This document shows, in pieces, positions 18,216 through 25,335 of a stretch of DNA of 64,000 bases; the stretch's first letter is position 1; the number at the start of each line of letters is the position of its first letter. Position numbers and translations under genes: made by a program. The notes beneath the pieces are model-generated. The model was given only the letters and a program-made list of their open reading frames with translations. It did not search any database and was not told the origin of the DNA. The stretch is from assembly GCA_017521925.1 (NCBI GenBank), contig JAFXBG010000018.1, positions 62,001 through 126,000 of the forward strand, written 5' to 3'. The stretch comes from Clostridia bacterium (GTDB taxonomy: Bacteria > Bacillota > Clostridia > Oscillospirales > Acutalibacteraceae).

Positions 18216-19340
18216 TCACTCTGTTTTAAAATACATATAAAGCTGACATTTAAGCATTCCGTTATAAAGCTTACGGCGTTTGTCGGCTTCTCTGCCAAAG
18301 CATTTTTCAAAGTCATCATCAGGGGTAATGACAGCATAACTCCAACCTTGCTTTTTCTTGAAACGTTTACCCATTGTGAAGTACAGCTGTTCGGCTTCAT
18401 TAATAGATAACATTCGCTCGCCGTAAGGCGGGTTGGTTATAAGGGTACCTCTCTCCTCAGAGGGGATAAAATCCTTTACGTCCTGCTGAATGAAAGTAAT
18501 TCTATCGGCTACACCCGCTTTAGTGGCATTTGACTTTGCAATTCTTAAGGACTCTGCATCAATATCAAAGCCAGTTGCTTTAAAGTTGCAATCAGTAATA
18601 CGCATTGCTCTGGCATCAGCTCGCTCTTTCTGCCAAAGCTCTTTTGGGATACAAGCCCAATTTTCTGCAGCGAAATTACGTTCAGCACCTGGAAAAATCT
18701 TCATTGCAGCCAAAGCTGCTTCGATAAGAATTGTTCCGCTTCCGCACATAGGGTCAACCACAAAATGGTCTTTTCTTACCTTTGAGAGGTCTACCATAGC
18801 GGCAGCAAGAGTTTCCTTAATAGGTGCATCATTGGACTCGGCACGATAGCCGCGTTTGTAAAGACCTGTACCCGTAGTATCAAGCATAATGCTGGCTCTG
18901 TCTTTGCGGATAAGGAATTTTATCTGATGCACTCCCCCGCTTTCATCAAGCCAATCAGTTTTACGAATTCTTGAAAGTCTTTTTGCCACAGCTTTTTTGA
19001 TAATCTTCTGGCAATCCGGTATGCTGTAGAGCTTACTGTCAAGAGTCTGCCCTGATACAGGGAAAGCTTCGTTTTCCAGAATAAAGTTTTCAAACGGAAG
19101 CTTTTCAACACCGTTAAAGAGCTCCTCAAAACTACGGGCGGTAAACTCACCTAAAAGTATCACAATTCGCTCAGCAAAACGCGAACGTATATTGGCACGG
19201 ATTAAAATATCGTAACCACCGTTGAATAGTACCCTGCCGTTTTGAGCCTGTACATCTTCGGCACCCATAAACTTAAGTTCATTTGCTACAAGCTTTTCTA
19301 ATCCGAAAAGGCAAGGAGCACACATTAAGAATTTCTGCAT
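18216..19340 (-). CDS. THUMP-domain 23S rRNA (guanine-N2)-methyltransferase, YpsC/RlmL-like
   Basis: A 374-residue SAM-dependent RNA methyltransferase. The N-terminal third holds the ferredoxin-like/THUMP RNA-binding region (F-L-M-C-A-P-C-L-F-G-L-E and Q-N-G-R-V-L-F). A Rossmann-type methyltransferase follows with D-P-M-C-G-S-G-T-I-L-I-E-A (SAM motif I, about residue 193) and the catalytic T-N-P-P-Y-G-E-R motif that marks N2-guanine or N6-adenine methylation. It corresponds to Bacillus YpsC and the first half of E. coli RlmL. The ATG at 19340 follows GGAG; an upstream TTG would overlap that site. Cytoplasmic; probably modifies 23S rRNA. Confidence 0.88.
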   Translation of the reverse strand: MQKFLMCAPCLFGLEKLVANELKFMGAEDVQAQNGRVLFNGGYDILIRANIRSRFAERIVILLGEFTARSFEELFNGVEKLPFENFILENEAFPVSGQTLDSKLYSIPDCQKIIKKAVAKRLSRIRKTDWLDESGGVHQIKFLIRKDRASIMLDTTGTGLYKRGYRAESNDAPIKETLAAAMVDLSKVRKDHFVVDPMCGSGTILIEAALAAMKIFPGAERNFAAENWACIPKELWQKERADARAMRITDCNFKATGFDIDAESLRIAKSNATKAGVADRITFIQQDVKDFIPSEERGTLITNPPYGERMLSINEAEQLYFTMGKRFKKKQGWSYAVITPDDDFEKCFGREADKRRKLYNGMLKCQLYMYFKTE

Positions 19341-19370
19341 AAACAACTCCGATTATAAAAAGTAGAAAGA

Positions 19371-19480
19371 TAAGCCGCCCTTTCAGGCAATCCCCGCCTG
19401 CCCAAAGCTTCATAACATAACCCCGCAGTGATAAACGGCGGGGTTAAAAGCTTCATTTATGTGGCAGGAATCTCCCACCT
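19371..19480 (-). other. Structured intergenic region between hpf and the rRNA methyltransferase
   Basis: Three hairpins are packed into 110 bases. The first is GTGG/CCAC (19461-19464, 19475-19478). The second is a strong nine-base stem of TAACCCCGC and GCGGGGTTA (19418-19426, 19438-19446), extended by AAGCTT arms at 19405-19410 and 19448-19453. The third is CAGGC/GCCTG (19384-19388, 19396-19400). No stem ends in a T-run, so this is not a simple terminator. It could be the 3' end of the hpf transcript, a leader of the methyltransferase gene or a small RNA; no known family was recognised. Confidence 0.45.
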
Positions 19481-19495
19481 TAATTAAATTAAAAA

Positions 19496-20038
19496 TCAAT
19501 CGTCAGAAGGCTCAATCAAACCATAGGAGCCATCTTTTCTGATATATACTACGTTGATAAGGTTTGTATCCGCATTTAAGAACATATAGAACTGATGTCC
19601 TACCATTTCCATCTGAAGAACAGCCTCTTCAACAGAGACAGGCTTAAGCGAAACCTGCTTACGGCGAACTATATCAAGCTCGTCAGCATCTTCCATATCA
19701 ACTTCTTCCTCAGCGGGGGCTACAAAAAGATCGTCAATAGAGCCTGTCTTAATACGCTTTGAAAGCCTTGTTTTATGCTTTCTGAGCTGGCCGGAAATGA
19801 GGTCGGTTACTTTATCAAGAGCATCGTTCATTTCACTCATAGTTGACTCGGCACGGAAAACCATAGAATTATCCTTGATGGTAATTTCAACAGTCTGACG
19901 GTTTTTCTCCAGGGTTACCACAACAGCAGCCTCGGCATTATCAGAGAAAACTTTTGCGAATTTTTTAAGCTTCTGCTCAACTCTTTCCTTAAAGTTGTCT
20001 CTCAGCGTTACCTTTCGTGCTACATAAGTAATCTTCAT
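19496..20038 (-). CDS. hpf: Ribosome hibernation promoting factor, long form
   Basis: A 180-residue long HPF (YvyD type) that pairs 70S ribosomes into inactive 100S dimers in stationary phase. Residues 1-100 form the S30AE ribosome-binding domain (I-T-Y-V-A-R-K-V-T-L-R-D and V-E-I-T-I-K-D-N), then comes an acidic linker (E-E-E-V-D-M-E-D-A-D-E). The C-terminal 55 residues (I-V-R-R-K-Q-V-S-L-K-P-V-S-V-E-E-A, H-Q-F-Y-M-F-L-N-A-D-T) are the dimerisation domain that marks the long form. A GGAGG site precedes the ATG. It follows yabR by 26 bases. Confidence 0.96.
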   Translation of the reverse strand: MKITYVARKVTLRDNFKERVEQKLKKFAKVFSDNAEAAVVVTLEKNRQTVEITIKDNSMVFRAESTMSEMNDALDKVTDLISGQLRKHKTRLSKRIKTGSIDDLFVAPAEEEVDMEDADELDIVRRKQVSLKPVSVEEAVLQMEMVGHQFYMFLNADTNLINVVYIRKDGSYGLIEPSDD

Positions 20039-20064
20039 AGATTTAGCCTCCTTTTAGGAATATT

Positions 20065-20565
20065 TTATTTTCTGCCGCCGTGGCCTCTTCGGCTGTAACC
20101 GCGGCTTTCACCGCCTCGTTTGAGGTCGGAAAATTTGTCTTGGCTGGATTTTTTGAACTTGTTCATCATATCCTCAAAGCCCTGGTTTGTAGAGATAGTC
20201 TCTTCCCAATATTCCTCAGGAGGAACGTTGGGGTTGAACTGAGGCTTCTGCTCAGACTTCTTGGGTGTGAACTTACGTTCAGTATTCTGAGGTCTGGGTC
20301 TTGGATTCTGTTGCTGAGGCTTCTCTTCCCTGGGCTGAGCCTGCTTGATAGAAAGAGCAACCTTGCCATTCTCAGCGATTGAAACGACCTTTACCTTAAC
20401 GGTTTGTCCTACTGTAAACAGCTCGTTAATGTCTTTTACAAATCCGTTTGAAACTTCTGAAATATGCACGAGGCCGTCAGGGCCGTCAGGCAGACTTACA
20501 AAAGCTCCGAAATTTGTAATACTTGTAATTTTTCCTTCGTAAATGCTTCCCTTTTCCGGTTTCAT
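20065..20565 (-). CDS. yabR: S1 RNA-binding domain protein (YabR-like)
   Basis: A 166-residue protein with one S1 (OB-fold) domain at residues 1-75: G-S-I-Y-E-G-K-I-T-S-I-T-N-F-G-A-F-V, then G-L-V-H-I-S-E-V and V-K-V-K-V-V-S-I. The rest is a basic, Gln/Pro/Arg-rich disordered tail ending in a Gly-Arg-rich stretch. The start at 20565 was chosen because AAAGGA lies just before it. In Bacillus yabR directly follows divIC and the same order holds here. It is thought to bind RNA or ribosomes; its exact role is not known. Confidence 0.88.
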   Translation of the reverse strand: MKPEKGSIYEGKITSITNFGAFVSLPDGPDGLVHISEVSNGFVKDINELFTVGQTVKVKVVSIAENGKVALSIKQAQPREEKPQQQNPRPRPQNTERKFTPKKSEQKPQFNPNVPPEEYWEETISTNQGFEDMMNKFKKSSQDKFSDLKRGGESRGYSRRGHGGRK

Positions 20566-20601
20566 ACTTTTCCTTTCGATTTTTTCAGCTGACAAGAAAT
20601 A

Positions 20602-20913
20602 TCAGTCACCTGAAGAATTTATAAAAACACGCTCGCCGCTTTTAACATAGTCGTTATCCCTGGCAACTTTTGTAGCATATTTTAAGTACTCTACATCAGA
20701 ATAAACAACCGCTTCAAGCTCAGCGTTTTTCATTTCCTGAATTTCAATCTCGTGCTGAAGAGCAGCAAGCTCTGTACGTTTTTCAGCTCGTTCGGAATAT
20801 ATACCTGAAACAGTATAAACAAACACACCGAGAAAAACCACCACTACAAGACTGAACACAATATAAAGAAGAGGATTACGCTTTTTATGTGATTTTAAAA
20901 CTTTAAGTTCCAT
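20602..20913 (-). CDS. divIC: Septum formation initiator, DivIC/FtsB family
   Basis: A 103-residue single-pass membrane division protein: a short basic cytoplasmic N-terminus (K-S-H-K-K-R-N), one transmembrane helix (about residues 16-36) and an extracytoplasmic coiled coil (A-E-K-R-T-E-L-A-A-L-Q-H-E-I-E-I-Q). It ends with Y-L-K-Y-A-T-K-V-A-R-D-N-D-Y-V-K-S-G-E-R-V-F, the family signature. It works with FtsL and DivIB at the septum. Its place after yabP-yabQ and before yabR is that of divIC in Bacillus, which supports the name; the sequence alone would allow FtsB/FtsL-like. Confidence 0.88.
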   Translation of the reverse strand: MELKVLKSHKKRNPLLYIVFSLVVVVFLGVFVYTVSGIYSERAEKRTELAALQHEIEIQEMKNAELEAVVYSDVEYLKYATKVARDNDYVKSGERVFINSSGD

Positions 20914-20932
20914 TTAAACGTACTCCTTTCTG

Positions 20933-21364
20933 TTAATTTGCAGACTTTGCCTTTTTACTAACTTTATTATACAACATCTTGTGCCAAGCTTTCAATAGTT
21001 TTTTGAGAAATACTGAGATATTTTTTTGAATAAACCGATTAATTCTGCTGATAAGCTTAAATATAAGCTCATAAAGCTTATAAACAACAACCCCCAGTGT
21101 AAGTTTGAACACAAAAAGTCCTGCTATCTCCCCTGCCACTACATAATAACGAACGAATCCGTCGGTAAATCCGATACTGAAAAGACAAGTAATAACAGTA
21201 AAAAACAGCATAAATAAAACATCACAAACAACTGTTGGTATCTTACGGTTACCCCAGGAAGTTCTAAGGCACTTAAATAATATATACACCGCACCTAACA
21301 AAACACCGCTTAACAATGAGCAAAGAAAGGTACGGGTCTGGTCCGTCAGCTTTACATCAATCAT
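20933..21364 (-). CDS. yabQ: Spore cortex biosynthesis protein YabQ
   Basis: A 143-residue membrane protein with about four hydrophobic segments in residues 10-110 and a basic C-terminal tail (K-K-L-L-K-A-W-H-K-M-L-Y-N-K). The opening T-D-Q-T-R-T-F-L-C-S-L-L-S-G-V-L-L-G-A-V-Y matches the YabQ family. In Bacillus it is made in the mother cell and is needed for cortex formation. The start codon overlaps the yabP stop by one base (TAATG), so the two are translationally coupled. Confidence 0.9.
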   Translation of the reverse strand: MIDVKLTDQTRTFLCSLLSGVLLGAVYILFKCLRTSWGNRKIPTVVCDVLFMLFFTVITCLFSIGFTDGFVRYYVVAGEIAGLFVFKLTLGVVVYKLYELIFKLISRINRFIQKNISVFLKKLLKAWHKMLYNKVSKKAKSAN

Positions 21365-21636
21365 TACTTGAAAATCCTTGCCATCAGACCTTTTTTCTCA
21401 CTTCCTGCCAGATAATGCATAGACGAGATTTCCCCGTCTATTACTACTTCAGATGTTTCAAGAGAAAGCTTGCTGATATGAAGAGATGTACCTTTAATTA
21501 TAAGTACACCAAGTGTTGTAACAACATTAACTGTTTCTTCGTCAAAGCCTTGAACATCCAAAACTCCGCTAAGACTGAGAATACGACGATTATCAAGAGT
21601 AAGGGCATGTGGACGATTTGCTGTGCTTTCATTCAT
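21364..21636 (-). CDS. yabP: Sporulation protein YabP
   Basis: A 90-residue YabP/YqfC-family protein, mostly beta: L-D-N-R-R-I-L-S-L-S-G-V-L-D-V-Q-G-F-D-E-E-T-V, then T-T-L-G-V-L-I-I-K-G-T-S-L-H-I and V-V-I-D-G-E-I-S-S-M-H-Y. That is the standard family pattern, including the final G-E-I motif. It is expressed in the mother cell in Bacillus; its exact function is unclear. The ATG at 21636 follows a GGAGG that is buried in the 3' arm of a terminator-like hairpin (21641-21679), so expression may need its own promoter or an opened hairpin. Confidence 0.9.
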   Translation of the reverse strand: MNESTANRPHALTLDNRRILSLSGVLDVQGFDEETVNVVTTLGVLIIKGTSLHISKLSLETSEVVIDGEISSMHYLAGSEKKGLMARIFK

Positions 21637-21640
21637 ATAC

Positions 21641-21679
21641 AAAAAACCTCCGTATAAATATAATAATTTATACGAAGGC
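21641..21679 (-). terminator. Terminator whose 3' arm holds the yabP ribosome site
   Basis: On the minus strand a 12-base stem (21679-21668 with 21658-21647, one G-U pair) ends in six T residues (21646-21641). The last bases of the stem are GGAGG, the only ribosome site for yabP. The element thus stops transcription from the rqcP side and hides the site in any read-through transcript. Confidence 0.75.
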
Positions 21680-21707
21680 TAAGGTGTATTTATTACTAAG
21701 TTAAAAG

Positions 21708-21950
21708 CTACTTGAGTGCACTGTACATTGCAGCAGCATCATCTTTCTTTGCGTATTCGTTAATAGATTCTACCTTAACAGCTATCTTTCGCTCACCAAA
21801 TGTAATTTCAATAATATCGCCTACCGAAACATTATAGGAAGCCTTTGCAACCTTGCCGTTTACAGTAATTTTTCCACCGTCGCAGGCATCGTTTGCTACA
21901 GTACGGCGTTTGATAAGACGGGAAACCTTAAGATATTTATCAAGTCTCAT
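21708..21950 (-). CDS. rqcP: S4-domain ribosome quality control protein RqcP (YabO/HslR-like)
   Basis: An 80-residue protein made of a single S4 RNA-binding domain: [19 protein letters not shown], then [14 protein letters not shown] and [10 protein letters not shown]. In Bacillus this protein (YabO, RqcP) works with RqcH to add alanine tails to stalled nascent chains on the 50S subunit. It lies between hup and yabP, as yabO does in Bacillus. A strong AGGAGG precedes the ATG. Confidence 0.92.
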   Translation of the reverse strand: MRLDKYLKVSRLIKRRTVANDACDGGKITVNGKVAKASYNVSVGDIIEITFGERKIAVKVESINEYAKKDDAAAMYSALK

Positions 21951-21967
21951 ATATCCTCCTGAAAAGC

Positions 21968-21999
21968 TAAACAGTGAGCAGACTCAGCCTGCTCACTGT
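21968..21999 (-). terminator. Terminator of hup
   Basis: On the minus strand, just after hup, a perfect 11-base stem pairs 21999-21989 with 21981-21971 and is followed by the loose T-rich tract TTTAGCTTTTC. It separates the abundant hup message from rqcP. Confidence 0.75.
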
Positions 22000-22009
22000 A
22001 AGGTACAAA

Positions 22010-22285
22010 TTACTTATTAACAGCGTCCTTGAAAGCTTTACCAGCCTTGAAAGCAGGAACCTTGCAAGCTGCGATTTCGATCTTCTCGTTTGTCTTGGGG
22101 TTGCAACCTGTACGAGCGCCTCTTTCTCTCTGCTCAAAAGTACCGAAACCTACGAGCTGAACCTTCTCGCCAGCTGTGATGGACTCGATGATTACGTCGA
22201 TAGCAGCGTTAACTGCCTTCTCAGCGTCCGCCTTTTTGATGTCAGCCTTTGCTGCAACTGCAGCAACTAATTCTGTTTTGTTCAT
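22010..22285 (-). CDS. hup: DNA-binding protein HU
   Basis: A 91-residue histone-like protein that bends and compacts DNA as a dimer. The N-terminal helices carry M-N-K-T-E-L-V-A-A-V-A and A-V-N-A-A-I-D-V-I, and the beta arm carries the family signature G-F-G-T-F-E-Q-R-E-R-G-A-R-T-G-C-N-P. The usual N-P of the arm tip that intercalates in DNA is present (C-N-P-K-T). GGAGG precedes the ATG and an intrinsic terminator follows. An HU gene between mazG and rqcP is common in Clostridia. Confidence 0.97.
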   Translation of the reverse strand: MNKTELVAAVAAKADIKKADAEKAVNAAIDVIIESITAGEKVQLVGFGTFEQRERGARTGCNPKTNEKIEIAACKVPAFKAGKAFKDAVNK

Positions 22286-22347
22286 AGTGTGAAACCTCCG
22301 ATTATTTTTTGAATATATAATTACGGCAAACGCCGCTCTTAAACAAA

Positions 22348-23145
22348 TTAATTTGAAGCCTTAACTTCTTCCCAAAGTTTATCAAGTTCAGTCAATGATA
22401 AAGAGTTGATATCAATATCTCTCTCATTACAAAGTTTTTCAATGCCCTCAAAGCGAGAAATAAAACGTTCTGAAGTATCAGAAAGTGCTTTTTCAGAGTC
22501 TATTTTCAAAAGCCTTCCAACGTTGACGGCTGAAAAAAGAACATCGCCGAGTTCAGATTCTATTTCATACTTATTGCCGTTTTGCATTGCAGACTTAAGC
22601 TCTGCAATTTCTTCGGAAAGTTTATCCAAGGCGGCATTTGCATCAGGAAAATCAAAACCAATTTTCTTAGCTTTGCCCTGAATCTTATCAGCTCTGATTA
22701 AAGCAGGAAGTGCAGGTGAAACACTGTGCATAACCTCGGAATGAGTTTTCTGAGATTTTGTCTGCATTTTGATGGCGTCCCAATTTTTGAGAACTGTTTC
22801 GCTGTCTTCAGCACTAACATCACCAAAAACGTGAGGATGACGGATAATAAGCTTCTGACAAATATCATTGCAAACATCGTCTGCAGTAAAACCATTTACT
22901 TCAGCTTCAATCTGCGCGTGAAAAACCACCTGCAGGAGAACATCGCCAAGTTCCTCACGGAGAAGCTCACGATCATCTGTATCGATAGCTTCGATAGCCT
23001 CATAACACTCTTCAAGAAAATCACGGCGGATTGACTTGTGGGTCTGTTCCCTGTCCCAAGGACAACCATCAGGTGAACGGAGAATTGACATAATATTTAC
23101 AAGGTCGTAAAAATTATATACGGATTTGAATTCAAAATCAACCAT
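22348..23145 (-). CDS. mazG: Nucleoside triphosphate pyrophosphohydrolase MazG
   Basis: A 265-residue, two-domain NTP pyrophosphatase (all-alpha NTP-PPase fold). The first domain has C-P-W-D-R-E-Q-T-H followed by E-E-C-Y-E-A-I-E and E-E-L-G-D-V-L-L-Q-V-V-F-H, which hold the E-x-x-E-12-28-E-x-x-D metal motif. The second half has S-E-L-G-D-V-L-F-S-A-V-N with the same motif. It cleans up non-canonical NTPs and may lower (p)ppGpp. The ATG at 23145 was chosen because GGAGG lies six bases before it; the upstream ATG overlaps that site. It matches Bacillus yabN in position. Confidence 0.94.
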   Translation of the reverse strand: MVDFEFKSVYNFYDLVNIMSILRSPDGCPWDREQTHKSIRRDFLEECYEAIEAIDTDDRELLREELGDVLLQVVFHAQIEAEVNGFTADDVCNDICQKLIIRHPHVFGDVSAEDSETVLKNWDAIKMQTKSQKTHSEVMHSVSPALPALIRADKIQGKAKKIGFDFPDANAALDKLSEEIAELKSAMQNGNKYEIESELGDVLFSAVNVGRLLKIDSEKALSDTSERFISRFEGIEKLCNERDIDINSLSLTELDKLWEEVKASN

Positions 23146-23191
23146 AGCATCCTCCATAAGAACCGCACAGTTCCCTTTCTAAACATATATT

Positions 23192-24955
23192 CTAAACTAT
23201 AAGATGCAGTTTTTCAAGTATTATTACAATTTTTTTACAATTTAAAACCATTTTTATTTCATCTTTTGAAAAAGTATGCAACATAAACAAAATTACGAAA
23301 TATATTATGGCAGAAATCACCACAGAAATCAACACATTCAAATCAAACTGATAATAACAAAGATAAGCAAATCCGCCACAAACTGCTGAAGCTATGAAAG
23401 GTTTTATGATAACAGAAATAAAATCAAGCCATACCTTGGTAAATTTTATCAGCAAAACCGATGCAACAATACACATTAAAAAATTTGAAACAAGCGATCC
23501 GATAGCGGTACCTGATATATTCACGTTTATATTACGTGCAAACAAATATGACACAATAACCTTAATAATTGTGCCAAAAACATAAATAAACATAGTTACT
23601 TTTGCTTTGCCTACACCCTGCAGCATAGCACATACGGGAGTACATATTCCTATAAAAACAGACGCTATACCCATGATCTGCAACACCGGAGCACCATAAG
23701 CAGGTATATTGGGATTTGAAAAATACACTAAAGAAAGAATCGGTTCTGCCAGTACTGCCAGACCTATTCCGCAAGGCAATGAAAAAACAGCCGAAAGCCG
23801 GATAACCGTTTCTATTGATTTTTTCAGTTCTTGCTTGTCACCCTTAGTGTAGGCATTGGTAACATTGGGCATTGCACTTGTACCGAAAACCTGAGTAATT
23901 GCTGATACAATTGAAAGAATTGTAAGACAAGAACTATAATAACCCCATATACAGGTATGGGCAGTATTTGAAACATAAATCTCTTTTTGAAGTTCAGGAT
24001 ATCTTAACACAAGCTCATCAGGAGAATCGGTAGCCATACCTTTTAGTACACGGTTGAGAATTGTAGCATCAAGCGAATTTGCAAAACTCATTACAAGTGC
24101 TCCTACTCCAACAGGCATAGCTACCTTCAGCATATTTCTGAAAATCTCTGATTTTGAAACAGCTTCAGGGGAATTCAGAAGCAAAATTTCCGGAATATCG
24201 CCCTTTCCTTTTGAAAACCTGATTTTCATATACAGGAATGAAATAAAACTGCCCATGGTAATTCCAAAAATCGAAGCAGCAACCGAAAAAGACAGCAAAG
24301 TGCAGTAAGCCTCATCTTCGCTTTGAAAGGATAAACCAAAAACAGTACCGTTTAAACTATATTCTGTAACACCTTTGTTGATAACCAGATACGACGCAGC
24401 TACACCGATTGCGATTTTTGACAAAGCCTCTATAATTTCAGACAGAGCGGTGGGACGCATATTTCTGAGACCTTCAAAATATCCGCGGTATACAGAAACA
24501 AGGCAACCAAAAAATATGGTAGGTGCAAGCATAAGAATACCGTACAAAGAATAAGGCGAATCTATATATCTGACATATATAAATCCGCCTGCAACCATTA
24601 ACAAAAAGCAAACCGCACCCATAATAACAAACATCGGCATTGCAACTTTGTAAACACGCACAACATCCTTATACCGCCCTTTAGCATTAGCCTCTGAAAC
24701 CATACGCGATATTGCAACAGGAAAACCGATTGTAGCAAGAGTAAAAAGCGGTACATAAAGTTCATACGCATTGGCAAAAAGACCTGAACCGAACTCGCCA
24801 TAGCTTTCACCCATTATGCTGTAAAGGTTGGTAAGCAAAACTTTTTGCAAAAGTCCGCAGGCTTTTACAAGAAGCATACTTACAGTAAGCACCAAAGCAC
24901 CTTTAAGAAAGGACTGGGATGTAGTTTTATTAAATTTTGATGTCTTTAAAGACAT
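23192..24955 (-). CDS. SpoVB/MurJ-like polysaccharide flippase (MOP superfamily)
   Basis: A 587-residue membrane protein with about fourteen transmembrane segments, of the polysaccharide-biosynthesis/MATE-like superfamily. It has the conserved start F-L-K-G-A-L-V-L-T-V-S and the motifs A-T-I-G-F-P-V-A-I-S-R-M-V-S-E and G-Y-F-E-G-L-R-N-M-R-P-T-A-L-S-E-I-I-E-A. The G-Y-F-E/Q-G motif is typical of SpoVB and its Bacillus relative YabM, which also stands just before mazG/yabN. The protein probably flips a lipid-linked wall or cortex precursor. SpoVB, YabM and MurJ-type roles cannot be separated by reading alone, so no symbol is given. Confidence 0.87.
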   Translation of the reverse strand: MSLKTSKFNKTTSQSFLKGALVLTVSMLLVKACGLLQKVLLTNLYSIMGESYGEFGSGLFANAYELYVPLFTLATIGFPVAISRMVSEANAKGRYKDVVRVYKVAMPMFVIMGAVCFLLMVAGGFIYVRYIDSPYSLYGILMLAPTIFFGCLVSVYRGYFEGLRNMRPTALSEIIEALSKIAIGVAASYLVINKGVTEYSLNGTVFGLSFQSEDEAYCTLLSFSVAASIFGITMGSFISFLYMKIRFSKGKGDIPEILLLNSPEAVSKSEIFRNMLKVAMPVGVGALVMSFANSLDATILNRVLKGMATDSPDELVLRYPELQKEIYVSNTAHTCIWGYYSSCLTILSIVSAITQVFGTSAMPNVTNAYTKGDKQELKKSIETVIRLSAVFSLPCGIGLAVLAEPILSLVYFSNPNIPAYGAPVLQIMGIASVFIGICTPVCAMLQGVGKAKVTMFIYVFGTIIKVIVSYLFARNINVNISGTAIGSLVSNFLMCIVASVLLIKFTKVWLDFISVIIKPFIASAVCGGFAYLCYYQFDLNVLISVVISAIIYFVILFMLHTFSKDEIKMVLNCKKIVIILEKLHLIV

Positions 24956-24987
24956 TTATCTCACCGAAACTATAAAGGATACTTTTA

Positions 24988-25311
24988 TCATTCCTGTGAT
25001 TCATCAGTTTTATCAGATGAGGAGCTGAACTCTGATTTTTTCAGCTCGTTTATCTGTGTACGGATCGTTTTGAGTCTGTCGTACATATCGCGGATGAGTT
25101 CAACATCAGTTCCTACTTCAAGAGCCGAATCATTAATACTATAAGCTTTGTACACCTTTGCTCCAAGAAGCTTAAGACTTTTAGAAATCTCACGACTCAG
25201 GCGGCTTTCTGTAAGCTTAAGACGTGAAATCTCAACTGCAGCATCTGCCTTACGTGAAACTTTGCCTGCGTAAGTTCTGGCATTAACAGAAAAATCATCA
25301 AACAAACTCAT
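24988..25311 (-). CDS. Small helical protein of unknown function
   Basis: A 107-residue protein I do not recognise. It starts M-S-L-F-D-D-F-S-V-N-A-R-T-Y-A-G-K-V-S-R-K-A-D-A-A, a heptad-like helical region rich in Lys, Arg and Glu. A middle segment resembles proteins with zinc-ribbon tails (L-G-A-K-V-Y-K-A-Y), then comes another coiled coil (L-I-R-D-M-Y-D-R-L-K-T-I-R-T-Q-I-N-E-L-K-K) and a Ser/Asp/Glu tail. No signal peptide or membrane helix. The ATG at 25311 follows GGAGG; the longer GTG start overlaps that site. It is the link between hemZ and the spoVB-like gene. Confidence 0.7.
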   Translation of the reverse strand: MSLFDDFSVNARTYAGKVSRKADAAVEISRLKLTESRLSREISKSLKLLGAKVYKAYSINDSALEVGTDVELIRDMYDRLKTIRTQINELKKSEFSSSSDKTDESQE

Positions 25312-25335
25312 AAATTCCTCCACAACTGAAATACA

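Noticed and set aside
19371-19480. RNase P RNA or the raiA RNA motif near hpf.
   Set aside because: The interval is too short for RNase P RNA, and the element lies after hpf rather than before it, with no matching core seen.
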